Origin: Bacillota bacterium
GTDB taxonomy: Bacteria > Bacillota > Clostridia > Peptostreptococcales > Anaerovoracaceae
Length of the DNA stretch: 43,698 nt
Direction: 5' to 3'
NCBI GenBank assembly: GCA_017394515.1
Contig: JAFPXY010000002.1
Location: forward strand, 1 to 43,698
A program made the translations under genes and the position numbers. Of the stretch, positions 34,126 through 42,294 are shown piece by piece (the first letter of the stretch is position 1; each line of letters opens with the position of its first letter). The notes beneath the pieces were generated by a model, which made no database searches, was not told the DNA's origin, and worked only from the letters and a program-made list of their open reading frames with translations.

Positions 34126-34662
34126 GCCCTCTTGATTTTTGCCAAAACGGCTGTTGAACAGCTGGCTGCCATAATAGAACAGGCCACCGAAGGCTCCGGC
34201 GCTGCCATAGATGCTCTGGGCACTTTATCCGAAACAATCGAGTCCTTGGCAGGTGGAGCTTCAGCTCTGTATGACGGAGTATCAGCTTATACAGATGGAG
34301 TATCGAAGATAAAAGATGGTGCAGATCAGCTTGAGGTGGGTTCATCCGGCTTAGCAACCGGAATGGACAAATTTACAGAAGGACTGGATGATCTGACAGA
34401 CGGAGCGGGAACGTTGGCTTCGTCCGGAACCAAGCTTACCCAGGGTTATGATTCTTTGGGATCCGGCATTGGAAGTCTGAAGAAGGGGGTAGACAAGTTG
34501 AACGAAGATCTTTTCCAGAAAATAGGTTCATTATCAACAGGAGCTATTCCAGAGACTATAAATCGATTGAAGGCGATGCGGTTGGCAGATCGGGGATTCA
34601 CTGCATGGGACACTTATGACGGGGAGGAAGGAAGCATAGTGTTCATTTTAGAAACCGAATGA
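34126..34662 (+). pseudogene. Remnant of a YhgE/Pip-like heptad-repeat protein
   Basis: An open frame runs from 34036 to a TGA at 34662, but its first part lies across two terminators, so coding similarity is credible only from about 34126. This part has repeated G-A-x-x-L-x-x-G-type heptads (GADQLEVGSSGLATGMDKF, LTDGAGTLASSGTKLTQG) and a C-terminus ending GEEGSIVFILETE, as in X-X-X-Leu-X-X-Gly heptad-repeat proteins of the YhgE/Pip class. The N-terminal membrane and extracellular part and a start codon with a ribosome binding site are missing. It is best read as a 5'-truncated gene with an internal deletion; expression is unlikely. Confidence 0.65.
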
Positions 34663-34675
34663 TCTCACAACCATG

Positions 34676-34719
34676 AAAGACGTGTGAAACACTATAAAGT
34701 GATTCGCACGTCTTTTTAA
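34676..34719 (+). terminator. Long hairpin terminator after the remnant
   Basis: AAAGACGTGTGAA (34676-34688) pairs with TTCGCACGTCTTT (34703-34715) with one G-T wobble. The loop holds an inner CACT/AGTG stem. T residues follow. Confidence 0.85.
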
Positions 34720-34730
34720 TAAAAAGATAC

Positions 34731-34759
34731 TTGACATTCTGATATCAAAATGATATCAT
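34731..34759 (+). promoter_or_regulatory. Promoter with paired TGATATCA palindromes
   Basis: TTGACA (34731-34736), a 17-bp spacer and TATCAT (34754-34759). The 8-bp palindrome TGATATCA occurs at 34740-34747 and again at 34751-34758, 11 bp apart, which puts both on one face of the helix. The ribbon-helix-helix protein encoded in this operon is the obvious candidate binder. Confidence 0.75.
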
Positions 34760-34807
34760 CATGATGTAAAGATGATAAACCTTTGATAAATAAAGGAGGA
34801 AATAAAA

Positions 34808-35818
34808 ATGGAAGAAAGAATCATTAGCGGTAAGAAAAACGGAATGCTGGTGCTGATACTTACTATTTTGCTGCTTCTGGCAGGCGTAGCTTTTATCATA
34901 GTCGGGATCATCGCGGCTCCGATATTGATAGCTCTAGGCATACTGATTCTGGCTATAGGTTGGATACCTTTCTGCGGTCTTAAAGTCATCAAGCCTCAGG
35001 AAGCTCTGGTGCTGACACTTTTTGGTAAATATTACGGAACGCTTAAGGGTGACGGCTTCTACTTCGTCAATCCTTTCTGCACCGGCGTGAACCCGGCTGC
35101 TACTACCAAGCTGAACCAGTCCGGAGACGTGGACGGAGGCAAGAAGGGCGTATTCAGCCTTAGTCTGACCGGAACGGACGGTACGCAGACAGTAGAGCTT
35201 CCTTCGAAGAAGATCTCCATGAAGATCATGACTCTCTCAAACAGCAGACAGAAGATCAACGACTGTCTGGGTAATCCGGTGGAGATCGGCATAGCTGTTA
35301 CCTGGAGAGTCATAGATACCTACAAGGCAGTCTTTGATGTTGACAACTATAAAGAATACCTGAGCCTTCAGTGTGATGCTGCATTGAGAAACATCGTCAG
35401 ACTCTATCCTTATGACGTTGCTCAGAACGTAGATACCACAGGCGATGGGAAGGCTGATGAAGGAAGCCTGAGAGGGTCTTCCGAACTGGTAGCCAAGAGG
35501 ATCAAAGAGGAGATCCAGTCCAAGGTCGACGAGGCAGGCCTGGAAATCCTGGAAGCAAGGATCACTTATCTGGCATATGCTCCTGAGATCGCAGCTGTAA
35601 TGCTTCAGAGACAGCAGGCATCCGCCATCGTAGACGCCAGAGCGATGATCGTTGACGGCGCTGTAGGCATGGTCAAGATGGCCCTTGACAAACTGGGCGA
35701 CGATGGTATAGTTGAGCTGGACGAAGAGAGAAAAGCTGCAATGGTATCCAATCTGCTGGTAGTACTTTGCGGCAACCACGACGCACAGCCGGTAGTCAAC
35801 TCCGGTTCACTCTACTAA
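34808..35818 (+). CDS. SPFH/band-7 domain membrane protein
   Basis: A 336-aa protein with two closely spaced hydrophobic segments (about 13-35 and 36-53) followed by an SPFH/prohibitin-like domain ([63 protein letters not shown] split over about 60-285). SPFH proteins scaffold membrane microdomains. The C-terminal helix is acidic and ends in a flexible tail. GGAGG lies upstream. The RHH and CDF genes follow at 17 nt and by overlap, forming one operon. Confidence 0.88.
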   Translation: MEERIISGKKNGMLVLILTILLLLAGVAFIIVGIIAAPILIALGILILAIGWIPFCGLKVIKPQEALVLTLFGKYYGTLKGDGFYFVNPFCTGVNPAATTKLNQSGDVDGGKKGVFSLSLTGTDGTQTVELPSKKISMKIMTLSNSRQKINDCLGNPVEIGIAVTWRVIDTYKAVFDVDNYKEYLSLQCDAALRNIVRLYPYDVAQNVDTTGDGKADEGSLRGSSELVAKRIKEEIQSKVDEAGLEILEARITYLAYAPEIAAVMLQRQQASAIVDARAMIVDGAVGMVKMALDKLGDDGIVELDEERKAAMVSNLLVVLCGNHDAQPVVNSGSLY

Positions 35819-35835
35819 GTTAGGATGTGTGAATA

Positions 35836-36045
35836 ATGGCAGTAAAGAAACAAGTGCCCCTGCGTATATCTGAACAGCTCTTCAAGGACCTTTCGAGATG
35901 GGCAGAAGACGATTTCAGATCCATCAACGGGCAGATAGAGTACCTGCTGACGGAATGCGTCAAGCAGCATAAGAAGAGCGGGGCATACGTTGGCAAAGAA
36001 ATCGATGCACCGCCTGACTTCGACGTCGAAGATTTTGAAAAATGA
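35836..36045 (+). CDS. Arc-type ribbon-helix-helix protein
   Basis: A 69-aa protein with the Arc/MetJ-type fold: strand KQVPLRISEQLFKDLSRWA, then helix FRSINGQIEYLLTECVKQHK, where residues of the first strand contact DNA. The C-terminal 25 residues are acidic. It lies between the SPFH and CDF genes and overlaps the latter (ATGA). Repeated palindromes in the operon promoter suggest autoregulation. A toxin is not evident, so an antitoxin role is not supported. Confidence 0.85.
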   Translation: MAVKKQVPLRISEQLFKDLSRWAEDDFRSINGQIEYLLTECVKQHKKSGAYVGKEIDAPPDFDVEDFEK

Positions 36046-37214
36046 AAGAATTTCTCTGGAAACATTTTGTAAAAGATTATGAAAACTACACAGATCCTGA
36101 GGTAAGGGGAAGGTATACCAGACTGACCGGAACCATGGGAATAACCGTGAATACAGTCCTTTGTATCATTAAGATCATTTTGGGTGTGATCATCCACTCC
36201 ATCGCGGTCATCGCTGACGGTGCTCACGACATGGCTGATTCACTGGCCGCCTTCATAACTTTGATCGGAGCCAAGATATCCAGGAAACCGGCAGATGAGG
36301 ATCATCCATACGGCCACGCCAGGGCAGAGTACATCGCCAGCCTTACGGTGTCGGTCATCATACTGTTCGTGGGCTATGAGCTCATGAAGAATTCCGTGGA
36401 GAAGTGTCTGCATCCTACGGAGACGACCTTCTCTTGGCTCATGGTGGGCTTCATGGTCTTTGCCATCCTTTTAAAAGGTGCAAGCGCACTATTCACCATA
36501 GCCACGGGCAAGCACATCAATTCCTTGCCGGTAATTGCGGCAGGTACTGATAACAGAAACGATGTCATCGCCAGTATCATCATCGTATGTGGAATGCTTA
36601 TCCACCACTTCACGGGAGTGGAGCTTGATGGCTATCTGGGATGCATGTTCTCACTCTTCATCATCTATTCGGGCATAATGATCATAAAGGAGACTGTAGA
36701 TCAGATCCTGGGAGCCAGACCGGATCCGGAAGTGGTGAAGGAGATGGAAGACATAATCAAGGCTCATGCGGTCATTCTGGACATCCACGATATGGTTATC
36801 TATAGCTATGGCCCCGGTAAGAACTTCGCATCCTTCCACGCTGAAGTGGATGCGGAACGCGACATCATGGAGATCCACGATGCCATAGACCACATTGAGA
36901 GGGAGCTCAAGGATAGGCTTAATATCACCGTCACCTGCCATATGGATCCGGTATACGTGAACGATCCTGTCAGAAACGAGCTTGACGATAAGATCAGGGA
37001 TATCCTTAATGATTATGAAGCTGTAATAGGCTTCCACGATCTGAGGATACTCCATGACAAGGGAATAACCAGAGTAAGCCTTGATATAGAGGTGGCTCCG
37101 GGTAAAGCTTATCCCGGAGAAGAGATCGCCGGAAGGCTTAGAGACGTTATAAAGAGCGTAGATAAAGACCTGGAACTCGACGTAGACTTCGATCAGGGAT
37201 ATACGGTATTATAA
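36042..37214 (+). CDS. Cation diffusion facilitator family transporter, tandem C-terminal domains
   Basis: A 390-aa metal exporter of the CDF family. Transmembrane helix 2 has ADGAHDMAD (His62-x3-Asp66) and helix 5 has TDNRNDV (D-x3-D). This mix of His and Asp ligands leaves the metal undefined: zinc, manganese, iron or cobalt are all possible. Six membrane spans occupy about 30-225. The cytoplasmic part looks duplicated: DIHDMVIYSYGPGKNFASFH and GFHDLRILHDKGITRVSLD each start a ferredoxin-like domain, making it longer than single-domain CDF proteins (about 300 aa). It overlaps the RHH gene by 4 nt and ends in a terminator. Confidence 0.9.
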   Translation: MKEFLWKHFVKDYENYTDPEVRGRYTRLTGTMGITVNTVLCIIKIILGVIIHSIAVIADGAHDMADSLAAFITLIGAKISRKPADEDHPYGHARAEYIASLTVSVIILFVGYELMKNSVEKCLHPTETTFSWLMVGFMVFAILLKGASALFTIATGKHINSLPVIAAGTDNRNDVIASIIIVCGMLIHHFTGVELDGYLGCMFSLFIIYSGIMIIKETVDQILGARPDPEVVKEMEDIIKAHAVILDIHDMVIYSYGPGKNFASFHAEVDAERDIMEIHDAIDHIERELKDRLNITVTCHMDPVYVNDPVRNELDDKIRDILNDYEAVIGFHDLRILHDKGITRVSLDIEVAPGKAYPGEEIAGRLRDVIKSVDKDLELDVDFDQGYTVL

Positions 37215-37216
37215 AA

Positions 37217-37247
37217 AAGACGAGGATCATTCCTCGTCTTCTTTATT
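37217..37247 (+). terminator. Intrinsic terminator after the CDF gene
   Basis: AAGACGAGGA (37217-37226) pairs with TCCTCGTCTT (37231-37240), loop TCAT, then a T-rich tract. Confidence 0.88.
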
Positions 37248-37256
37248 TTCGAGGGC

Positions 37257-37285
37257 TTGATTTTTTGCGGTCATTGTGTTATGAT
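37257..37285 (+). promoter_or_regulatory. Promoter of the preQ1-controlled transporter
   Basis: TTGATT (37257-37262), a 17-bp spacer and TATGAT (37280-37285). Transcription would begin near 37292; a GCCG-TCTT-CGGC hairpin (37301-37312) precedes the aptamer. Confidence 0.6.
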
Positions 37286-37322
37286 TCTCCTTGCATGTCA
37301 GCCGTCTTCGGCAGGCATAGTA

Positions 37323-37360
37323 AAGGTGTCTCTTGAAAACCACCTATAAAAAACAAGGAG
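37323..37360 (+). promoter_or_regulatory. preQ1-I riboswitch
   Basis: Stem AGGTG (37324-37328) with CACCT (37341-37345), followed by the A-rich tail ATAAAAAACAAGGAG. The loop CTTG (37332-37335) can pair with CAAG (37354-37357) to form the pseudoknot, overlapping the Shine-Dalgarno AAGGAG (37355-37360). The A-rich tail and pseudoknot-over-SD layout match the class I preQ1 aptamer with translational control. The downstream gene encodes a queuosine-precursor transporter. Confidence 0.8.
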
Positions 37361-37369
37361 AAATTAATA

Positions 37370-38092
37370 ATGAAAAAATTACAAAAAGAGTTCCGCGATC
37401 TTATGCAGACCGTTCCTCCCATCATGGCAGCACTTTTCATACTTTCTGTAGTAGGGATGAACCTCCTGGCCAATAAAAGCATCAACACAGGAGTAGAATG
37501 GCTGGCACTGGACTGCGGTATTTTGCTTTCATGGCTGACTTTCCTTTCCATGGATGTCATGACCCAGTGCTACGGACCTAAGGCGGCCACGGGCATGTCT
37601 ATAGTGGCGATCCTGGTAAACCTCATGATGGCTCTGATATTCTACATCGCAAGCGTCATCCCGGGAGTCTGGTCTGAGAGCTTCGTAGATGGCAGCGAGG
37701 GTGTCATCAATACCGCCCTGGATAATACTTTCAGCGGCACTTGGTTCATACTGTTGGGAAGCTCCATCGCTTTCCTGGTATCATCTCTTGTGAATAATTT
37801 TCTTAACTATAATATAGGACAGAAGTTGGCTAACAAGAGCTTCGGTGATTTCGCCTTGAGATCCTACGTGTCCACCTTTATCGGACAGTTTACGGATAAT
37901 CTGGTATTCGCCCTTCTGGTGAGCAAAGTATTCTTCGGCTGGACCATGATCCAGTGTTTGACCTGTGCCATCACAGGCGCAGTGCTTGAACTGCTCTTTG
38001 AAGTATTTTTCTCACCTGTAGGATATCGCATCGCCAAGGGCATCACCAAAGAACGCAAAACTTTAGGTATGATAAGCGGTCAGGAGGCTTGA
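37370..38092 (+). CDS. yhhQ: VUT family queuosine precursor transporter
   Basis: A 240-aa integral membrane protein of the VUT/YhhQ (COG1738) family that imports preQ0/preQ1 for queuosine synthesis. It has about six spans and family features such as LLSWLTFLSMDVMTQCYGPK and VSTFIGQFTDNLVFALLV. Direct control by a preQ1 riboswitch supports the substrate. AAGGAG lies 9 nt before the ATG. Its stop overlaps the region that holds the Shine-Dalgarno of the SDR gene. Confidence 0.9.
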   Translation: MKKLQKEFRDLMQTVPPIMAALFILSVVGMNLLANKSINTGVEWLALDCGILLSWLTFLSMDVMTQCYGPKAATGMSIVAILVNLMMALIFYIASVIPGVWSESFVDGSEGVINTALDNTFSGTWFILLGSSIAFLVSSLVNNFLNYNIGQKLANKSFGDFALRSYVSTFIGQFTDNLVFALLVSKVFFGWTMIQCLTCAITGAVLELLFEVFFSPVGYRIAKGITKERKTLGMISGQEA

Positions 38093-38094
38093 TC

Positions 38095-38742
38095 ATGAGA
38101 ATCGTTATAACGGGCACCGCTTCCGGAATAGGGGAAGCCATTGCCGCAAAATTTCTTAAAGAAGGGCATGAAGTATATGGTTTTGATATTTTAGAGAGCC
38201 GTATAGATCACCCCAGGTACAGACACTTCATACACGATCTTAAGGAAAGTGAATTCCCGGAAATCCCGGAACCTGAGGTTCTGATCAACAATGCCGGGAC
38301 CTTTAAAGAAGCTGATGCTATCGACGTTAATCTGAAGGGTACTATTAGATTCACAGAACACTTCATGGGAAGCACAGCCCTTAAGTCCGTGCTTTTTATC
38401 GCCTCTGCCTCCGCCAGGAATGGCGCGGAATTCCCGTACTATGTGGCAAGCAAGGCAGGTCTCGTGGGCTACATGAAAAAACTGGCCCTGGACCTTTCAA
38501 AACGTGGCGTGACCGTTAACAGCATCTCGCCGGGAGGCGTCATTACAGCTTCAAATATACACATACTTCAAAGCGAGAAGCTTTACGACGCGGTTAAAGC
38601 CGAGACTCTTCTCGGCAAGTGGGCAGAGCCTGAGGAGATTGCAGAGCTGGCCTACTACATGACTATCATAAACCGCTCCATGACAGGAGAGGATCTTCTG
38701 GTGGACAATGGAGAGATGCTCAAATCTAATTTTATTTGGTAG
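38095..38742 (+). CDS. Short-chain dehydrogenase/reductase
   Basis: A 215-aa Rossmann-fold oxidoreductase with the cofactor motif TGTASGIG (6-13), LINNAG, a catalytic Ser region (IASASARNG) and the YxxxK motif in YYVASKAG. Substrate unknown. A TTG at 38089 is also open, but AGGAGG (38082-38087) fits the ATG at 38095. The stop is TAG (38740-38742), and the next gene starts in the same frame 9 nt later. Amber readthrough would therefore fuse it to a signal peptide, which makes no functional sense. Confidence 0.88.
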   Translation: MRIVITGTASGIGEAIAAKFLKEGHEVYGFDILESRIDHPRYRHFIHDLKESEFPEIPEPEVLINNAGTFKEADAIDVNLKGTIRFTEHFMGSTALKSVLFIASASARNGAEFPYYVASKAGLVGYMKKLALDLSKRGVTVNSISPGGVITASNIHILQSEKLYDAVKAETLLGKWAEPEEIAELAYYMTIINRSMTGEDLLVDNGEMLKSNFIW

Positions 38743-38751
38743 AACAAGACA

Positions 38752-39831
38752 ATGAAGAAATTTCTGACTATAATTCTTTGCATTACGATAATATTTACTT
38801 TCACCACAGGTTGTGGTCAGGATCCTGCTCCGGAAGATGTGCCTGAAGACACTCAGACTGAAGTCGCCGAGGATGATACACAGGAAGCCGTAGAGCCTGA
38901 AACTCCGGAGGAACCCCTGGAACCGGAAGTTAAGGAGTACAAGCACACCTTCGATCCAAAGGCTCTCTCAGACTACTGGAAGGAGATCTTCGGCAAGAAG
39001 AAGGTCAAGGCCTGGTACAGGCTGGTGGATGCTGTAATGGCAGGTAAGGATACCTTCAAGTGCCCGGATCAGGAGACCTTAGACTGGATCGTAGGCCAGT
39101 TCCCCGAGAAGTGTTTCCCTGTGCTGGTAGACCTCATCGAAGGCGTTGGTGAATGCGAGAACGGCGTAGCGCACATCTACTTTAAGACTTCGAGGAAGCA
39201 ATTCAAAAAGAAGATGAAGAAGTTCATAAACCAGGTGGAGGGCATCCTTAATGAAACCATGAGGGAGGATTACACTGACCTGGAAAAGGCTTTGTCTCTT
39301 TATAGATATTTTTGCGCCAACTATGAATACGATTACGAAACCTATTATAATATGTATGATGAGTATCAGGCTCAGGTCAGATGCTATCGCCTTTTTGAGG
39401 AGGGAATAGGTATCTGTCAGGAGTTAGCCACGGCCTACTCATTCCTTCTCACACAAGTCGGCGTGGACGCCACCATTATGATGGGCGGGGAGCATACCTG
39501 GTCTTATGTGAGGATCAACGGCAAGAATTATCACATCGATCCTACCTTTGCCCTTGGTTATGGAGGCAATGTCTTTCTTGATTATTTCATGATGAATGAT
39601 GAACAGCGCTTCACCACTTATCCTGAATGTGAGGGAGTTGAACTTACTTTCGCTTCCGTCTATACCAAGGAACATGATTGCCCTGAGTATCCGGCGGATG
39701 ACGACACCTTCAAAGACCTTTGGGGTTGTTTGCTTGAAGATTTTGATCATGAAAAACACGTGATCCGCTGTTTCGTAAGCGGGGAAGACGGCGAATTGGA
39801 GCCCAAGGAATTCAACTATGAAGGATTTTAA
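38752..39831 (+). CDS. Transglutaminase-like lipoprotein
   Basis: A 359-aa secreted lipoprotein: signal peptide 1-20, lipobox ending at Cys21 (FTTGC), then a Glu/Pro/Asp-rich linker to about 60. The core is a transglutaminase-like cysteine-protease fold with Cys222 (GICQELATAYSFLL), His248 (GEHTWSYV) and Asp263 (YHIDPTF), a complete triad. Such proteins are often proteases, cross-linkers or deamidases on the cell surface; the substrate is unknown. There is no strong Shine-Dalgarno. It ends at a terminator shared with the convergent CPBP gene. Confidence 0.88.
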   Translation: MKKFLTIILCITIIFTFTTGCGQDPAPEDVPEDTQTEVAEDDTQEAVEPETPEEPLEPEVKEYKHTFDPKALSDYWKEIFGKKKVKAWYRLVDAVMAGKDTFKCPDQETLDWIVGQFPEKCFPVLVDLIEGVGECENGVAHIYFKTSRKQFKKKMKKFINQVEGILNETMREDYTDLEKALSLYRYFCANYEYDYETYYNMYDEYQAQVRCYRLFEEGIGICQELATAYSFLLTQVGVDATIMMGGEHTWSYVRINGKNYHIDPTFALGYGGNVFLDYFMMNDEQRFTTYPECEGVELTFASVYTKEHDCPEYPADDDTFKDLWGCLLEDFDHEKHVIRCFVSGEDGELEPKEFNYEGF

Positions 39832-39841
39832 TATGCATTAA

Positions 39842-39871
39842 AAAACCGTCGAGCATTTGCCCGACGGTTTT
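39842..39871. terminator. Terminator between convergent genes
   Basis: AAAACCGTCG (39842-39851) pairs with CGACGGTTTT (39862-39871); A and T tracts on both sides allow use in either direction. Confidence 0.85.
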
Positions 39872-39877
39872 CTGGTC

Positions 39878-40792
39878 TTATTCAATGCTATTAGGTTTTC
39901 TTTTACGGGCACAAAGGATTATGGCTGCGGAGATGATGACAAATTCCAGGGTCGATATGATACCGCCTTCAAGGCCGAAGGAGAAATCATAGAATATGCT
40001 GTCTGAAGCTGCCTCCAGATGGAGGAAGGATCTTTCGGATACAAGTCCTGAGTTTGGCAGTCCCAGAAGGAAGTTCTGAGTGTAGTTCCACGCTGTATGA
40101 GCCATCATTATGAACCACAGACTGTCAAAATAGTAGAGCACAAGGCTGCAGGCTACGCTCCAGACCAAAAGATCGATGATGGGAAGCGGTCCGATACCGT
40201 TATTGCCCATGTGAAGTAAGGCGAAGACGATGCTGTTCCACACTATGGCCTGGATCAGACCGAATTTGCGGTCTATGGCCTGGAAGATGTAACCCCTCAG
40301 GATGAGCTCTTCGCATGAAGACTGTATGGCGACCAGGATCAGCGCGACAGCCATATATAATATATCGAAGCGGCCTATGGAGAACTTAAGATCGCCGTGG
40401 AGAGCTGCTATCAAGGCGCATAGACCGTTTAAGGCCATGCCTGCCAGGAAACCCAGGGCAAGCTGCTTGAGCGTATTACCCTTGAGACCTCTGTGATTAG
40501 CAGGAAGTATGGTGTTGAAAAGCTCGCGATCGTAGCTATAGAGATACAGTATCATCAGGCCGAAACTGCCGATGAATACGAGATAGTTTTCCAGAAGGAA
40601 TCTCCAGCCCGGATCATCCACATAACGGCAAAGGTATAAAGTCGGGATGCCGGCAATGAGATCTCCCAGTAAGGATATGGCCAGCGCGATCAGGATTATA
40701 CTCCAGATATGTTTGCCGGGCGGGCCATTACGAGGCTTCCTGTTTTGGAGAAATTCCTTCATCCCGTTCTGTTTTATATCGAAATAATTCAT
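39878..40792 (-). CDS. CPBP family intramembrane metalloprotease
   Basis: A 304-aa protein with about eight hydrophobic segments and the CPBP (CAAX/Abi) motifs: EELILRG (Glu161, Glu162, Arg166), FALLHMGN (His194) and HTAWNYTQN. These residues form the glutamate-type active site inside the membrane. Family roles include prenyl-protein processing, bacteriocin immunity and regulator cleavage; none is indicated by the neighbours. GGGAGAT precedes the ATG at 40792. An in-frame Met11 could also be the start. Confidence 0.88.
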   Translation of the reverse strand: MNYFDIKQNGMKEFLQNRKPRNGPPGKHIWSIILIALAISLLGDLIAGIPTLYLCRYVDDPGWRFLLENYLVFIGSFGLMILYLYSYDRELFNTILPANHRGLKGNTLKQLALGFLAGMALNGLCALIAALHGDLKFSIGRFDILYMAVALILVAIQSSCEELILRGYIFQAIDRKFGLIQAIVWNSIVFALLHMGNNGIGPLPIIDLLVWSVACSLVLYYFDSLWFIMMAHTAWNYTQNFLLGLPNSGLVSERSFLHLEAASDSIFYDFSFGLEGGIISTLEFVIISAAIILCARKRKPNSIE

Positions 40793-40862
40793 AATATTGA
40801 TCTCCCTTTAAAGATAAATAGAATATATCAAAAAATGCACTGATTTTCAAGTTTCGGTTATT

Positions 40863-40913
40863 CGCAAAAAATCCGCAAAAAATGCAACAATACAGTTAAT
40901 ACAGTTGTATAAT
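40863..40913 (+). promoter_or_regulatory. Serpin promoter region with two sets of direct repeats
   Basis: CGCAAAAAAT occurs at 40863-40872 and 40874-40883 (11-bp period). AATACAGTT occurs twice in tandem at 40889-40897 and 40898-40906. A perfect TATAAT follows at 40908-40913 without a good -35, so an activator or alternative sigma factor may be used. Confidence 0.5.
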
Positions 40914-40940
40914 AGATAAAGGAGACAGGGAGGTACTATT

Positions 40941-42200
40941 ATGAAACGTATTATAGTGATAGCATTGATCATAATGATGGTCGCAGCTTTAGCAGCCTGC
41001 GGAGGTGAAAATATGGGATCCGGAAATGGAGAAGGCACAGAAGTAATAGCACAGAGCTCAACAGAAGACCAGCAGGGACAGACTGAAGTGCCCGAAGGAA
41101 CAGATCAGAAGGCGACAGACTTCGTAGTAAGACTTCTCAAAGCCAGCAACGATTCGGGTAAAAACACGCTTATCTCACCGCTTTCCGTTATGTCAGCTCT
41201 TACCATGACTGCAAACGGTGCAGGTGGAGAGACACTGAAGCAGATGGAGGAAGCTCTTGGCATGCCTCTTGAGGAGTTGAATGCCTATCTAACAGCCTAC
41301 ATGAATAGCTTGTCCGACAGCGATAAATATAAAATGGACCTCGCCAACTCCATCTGGTTCACTTCAAAGGATAGTTTCACTGTCAATGAGGACTTCATTA
41401 AGGAGAATGTAGCAAAATTCGGCGCGGACATATACAAAGCCCCCTTTGATGACAGCACCCTTAAGGATATCAATAAATGGGTGAAGGAAAAGACCGACGG
41501 CATGATCCCTAAGATCCTGGATCAGATCTCCGAGGATGCTGTAATGTATCTCATAAACGCTCTTGCTTTTGAAGCGGAGTGGGTAGATCCGTACTTTGAT
41601 TTTCAGGTTCAGAAGGAAGACTTCACTGCAGAAGATGGTTCGAAGGAAAAGGTAGAACTCATGCACAGTACCGAAGGAACTTATCTGGAGTCCGAAGACG
41701 CCACAGGCCTGGTCAAATATTACAAGGGAGGAAAATATGCTTTTGCGGCATTGCTTCCTAATGAAGGCGTTAGCGTTGACGAACTTATCGCAAACCTTGA
41801 CGGAAACAAGCTCCACGAAATCCTTGCCAATCGTAAGGATACAGAGGTGATCGCAGCAATACCAAAATTTGAGACCGATTTCGATATCGAAATGTCCGAT
41901 GTATTAAAGGGCATGGGCATGATCGATGCCTTCGATGCCGATAAGGCTGATTTCACGGCCATGGGAACGTCGGAAATCAATAACATCTTTATCAGCCGTG
42001 TCATACACAAGACCTTCATCTCGGTTGCGGAGCAGGGAACCAAAGCGGGCGCTGCTACTCTGGTAGAGATGACAGAAGGATGCGCTCTTCCTGAAGAGGA
42101 ACCCAAGGAAGTCATACTCAACAGACCCTTCGTGTACATGCTCGTTGACTGTGAGAGCTGGACTCCTTTCTTCATCGGAACGCTGATGCGCGTGAATTAA
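40941..42200 (+). CDS. Serpin-family protease inhibitor, lipoprotein
   Basis: A 419-aa cell-surface serpin. The signal peptide (1-19) ends in the lipobox LAAC with Cys20, followed by a Gly/Ser/Glu/Gln linker to about 50. The serpin core shows NTLISPLSVMSALTMTANGA, ANSIWFTSKDSF, YLINALAFEAEW, and the shutter/breach segment HKTFISVAEQGTKAGAAT. The reactive-centre hinge (GTKAGAAT) has the small residues needed for loop insertion, so it should be inhibitory. By standard numbering the scissile bond falls near TEGCALP, with P1 close to Gly-Cys, though the exact bond is uncertain. Gut bacteria use serpins against host or microbial proteases. A terminator follows. Confidence 0.93.
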   Translation: MKRIIVIALIIMMVAALAACGGENMGSGNGEGTEVIAQSSTEDQQGQTEVPEGTDQKATDFVVRLLKASNDSGKNTLISPLSVMSALTMTANGAGGETLKQMEEALGMPLEELNAYLTAYMNSLSDSDKYKMDLANSIWFTSKDSFTVNEDFIKENVAKFGADIYKAPFDDSTLKDINKWVKEKTDGMIPKILDQISEDAVMYLINALAFEAEWVDPYFDFQVQKEDFTAEDGSKEKVELMHSTEGTYLESEDATGLVKYYKGGKYAFAALLPNEGVSVDELIANLDGNKLHEILANRKDTEVIAAIPKFETDFDIEMSDVLKGMGMIDAFDADKADFTAMGTSEINNIFISRVIHKTFISVAEQGTKAGAATLVEMTEGCALPEEEPKEVILNRPFVYMLVDCESWTPFFIGTLMRVN

Positions 42201-42218
42201 AAACATATATTAATTGTG

Positions 42219-42252
42219 GCCTTGAATGTAAAACCATTCAAGGCTGTTTTTT
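42219..42252 (+). terminator. Serpin gene terminator
   Basis: GCCTTGAATG (42219-42228) pairs with CATTCAAGGC (42235-42244), loop TAAAAC, then TG and a run of T. Confidence 0.9.
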
Positions 42253-42263
42253 TGCGCTGGCTG

Positions 42264-42272
42264 TGATATAAT
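42264..42272 (+). promoter_or_regulatory. Extended -10 promoter of the thioesterase gene
   Basis: TGATATAAT (42264-42272) is an extended -10; the -35 region falls in the terminator T tract and is weak. Confidence 0.5.
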
Positions 42273-42294
42273 GCAGATATAGGAGGATGCTAAC

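Noticed and set aside
37285-37362. TTCTCCTTG (37285-37293) is complementary to the Shine-Dalgarno region CAAGGAGAA (37354-37362), suggesting a long-range sequestering stem.
   Set aside because: The predicted transcription start is near 37292, so most of the upstream segment is promoter DNA and not in the mRNA.
38740-38754. SDR gene ends in TAG in the same frame as the following lipoprotein start, resembling a second amber-interrupted gene.
   Set aside because: The downstream part begins with its own Met and a full lipoprotein signal peptide, so a fusion would bury a signal peptide. A shared frame is expected one time in three.
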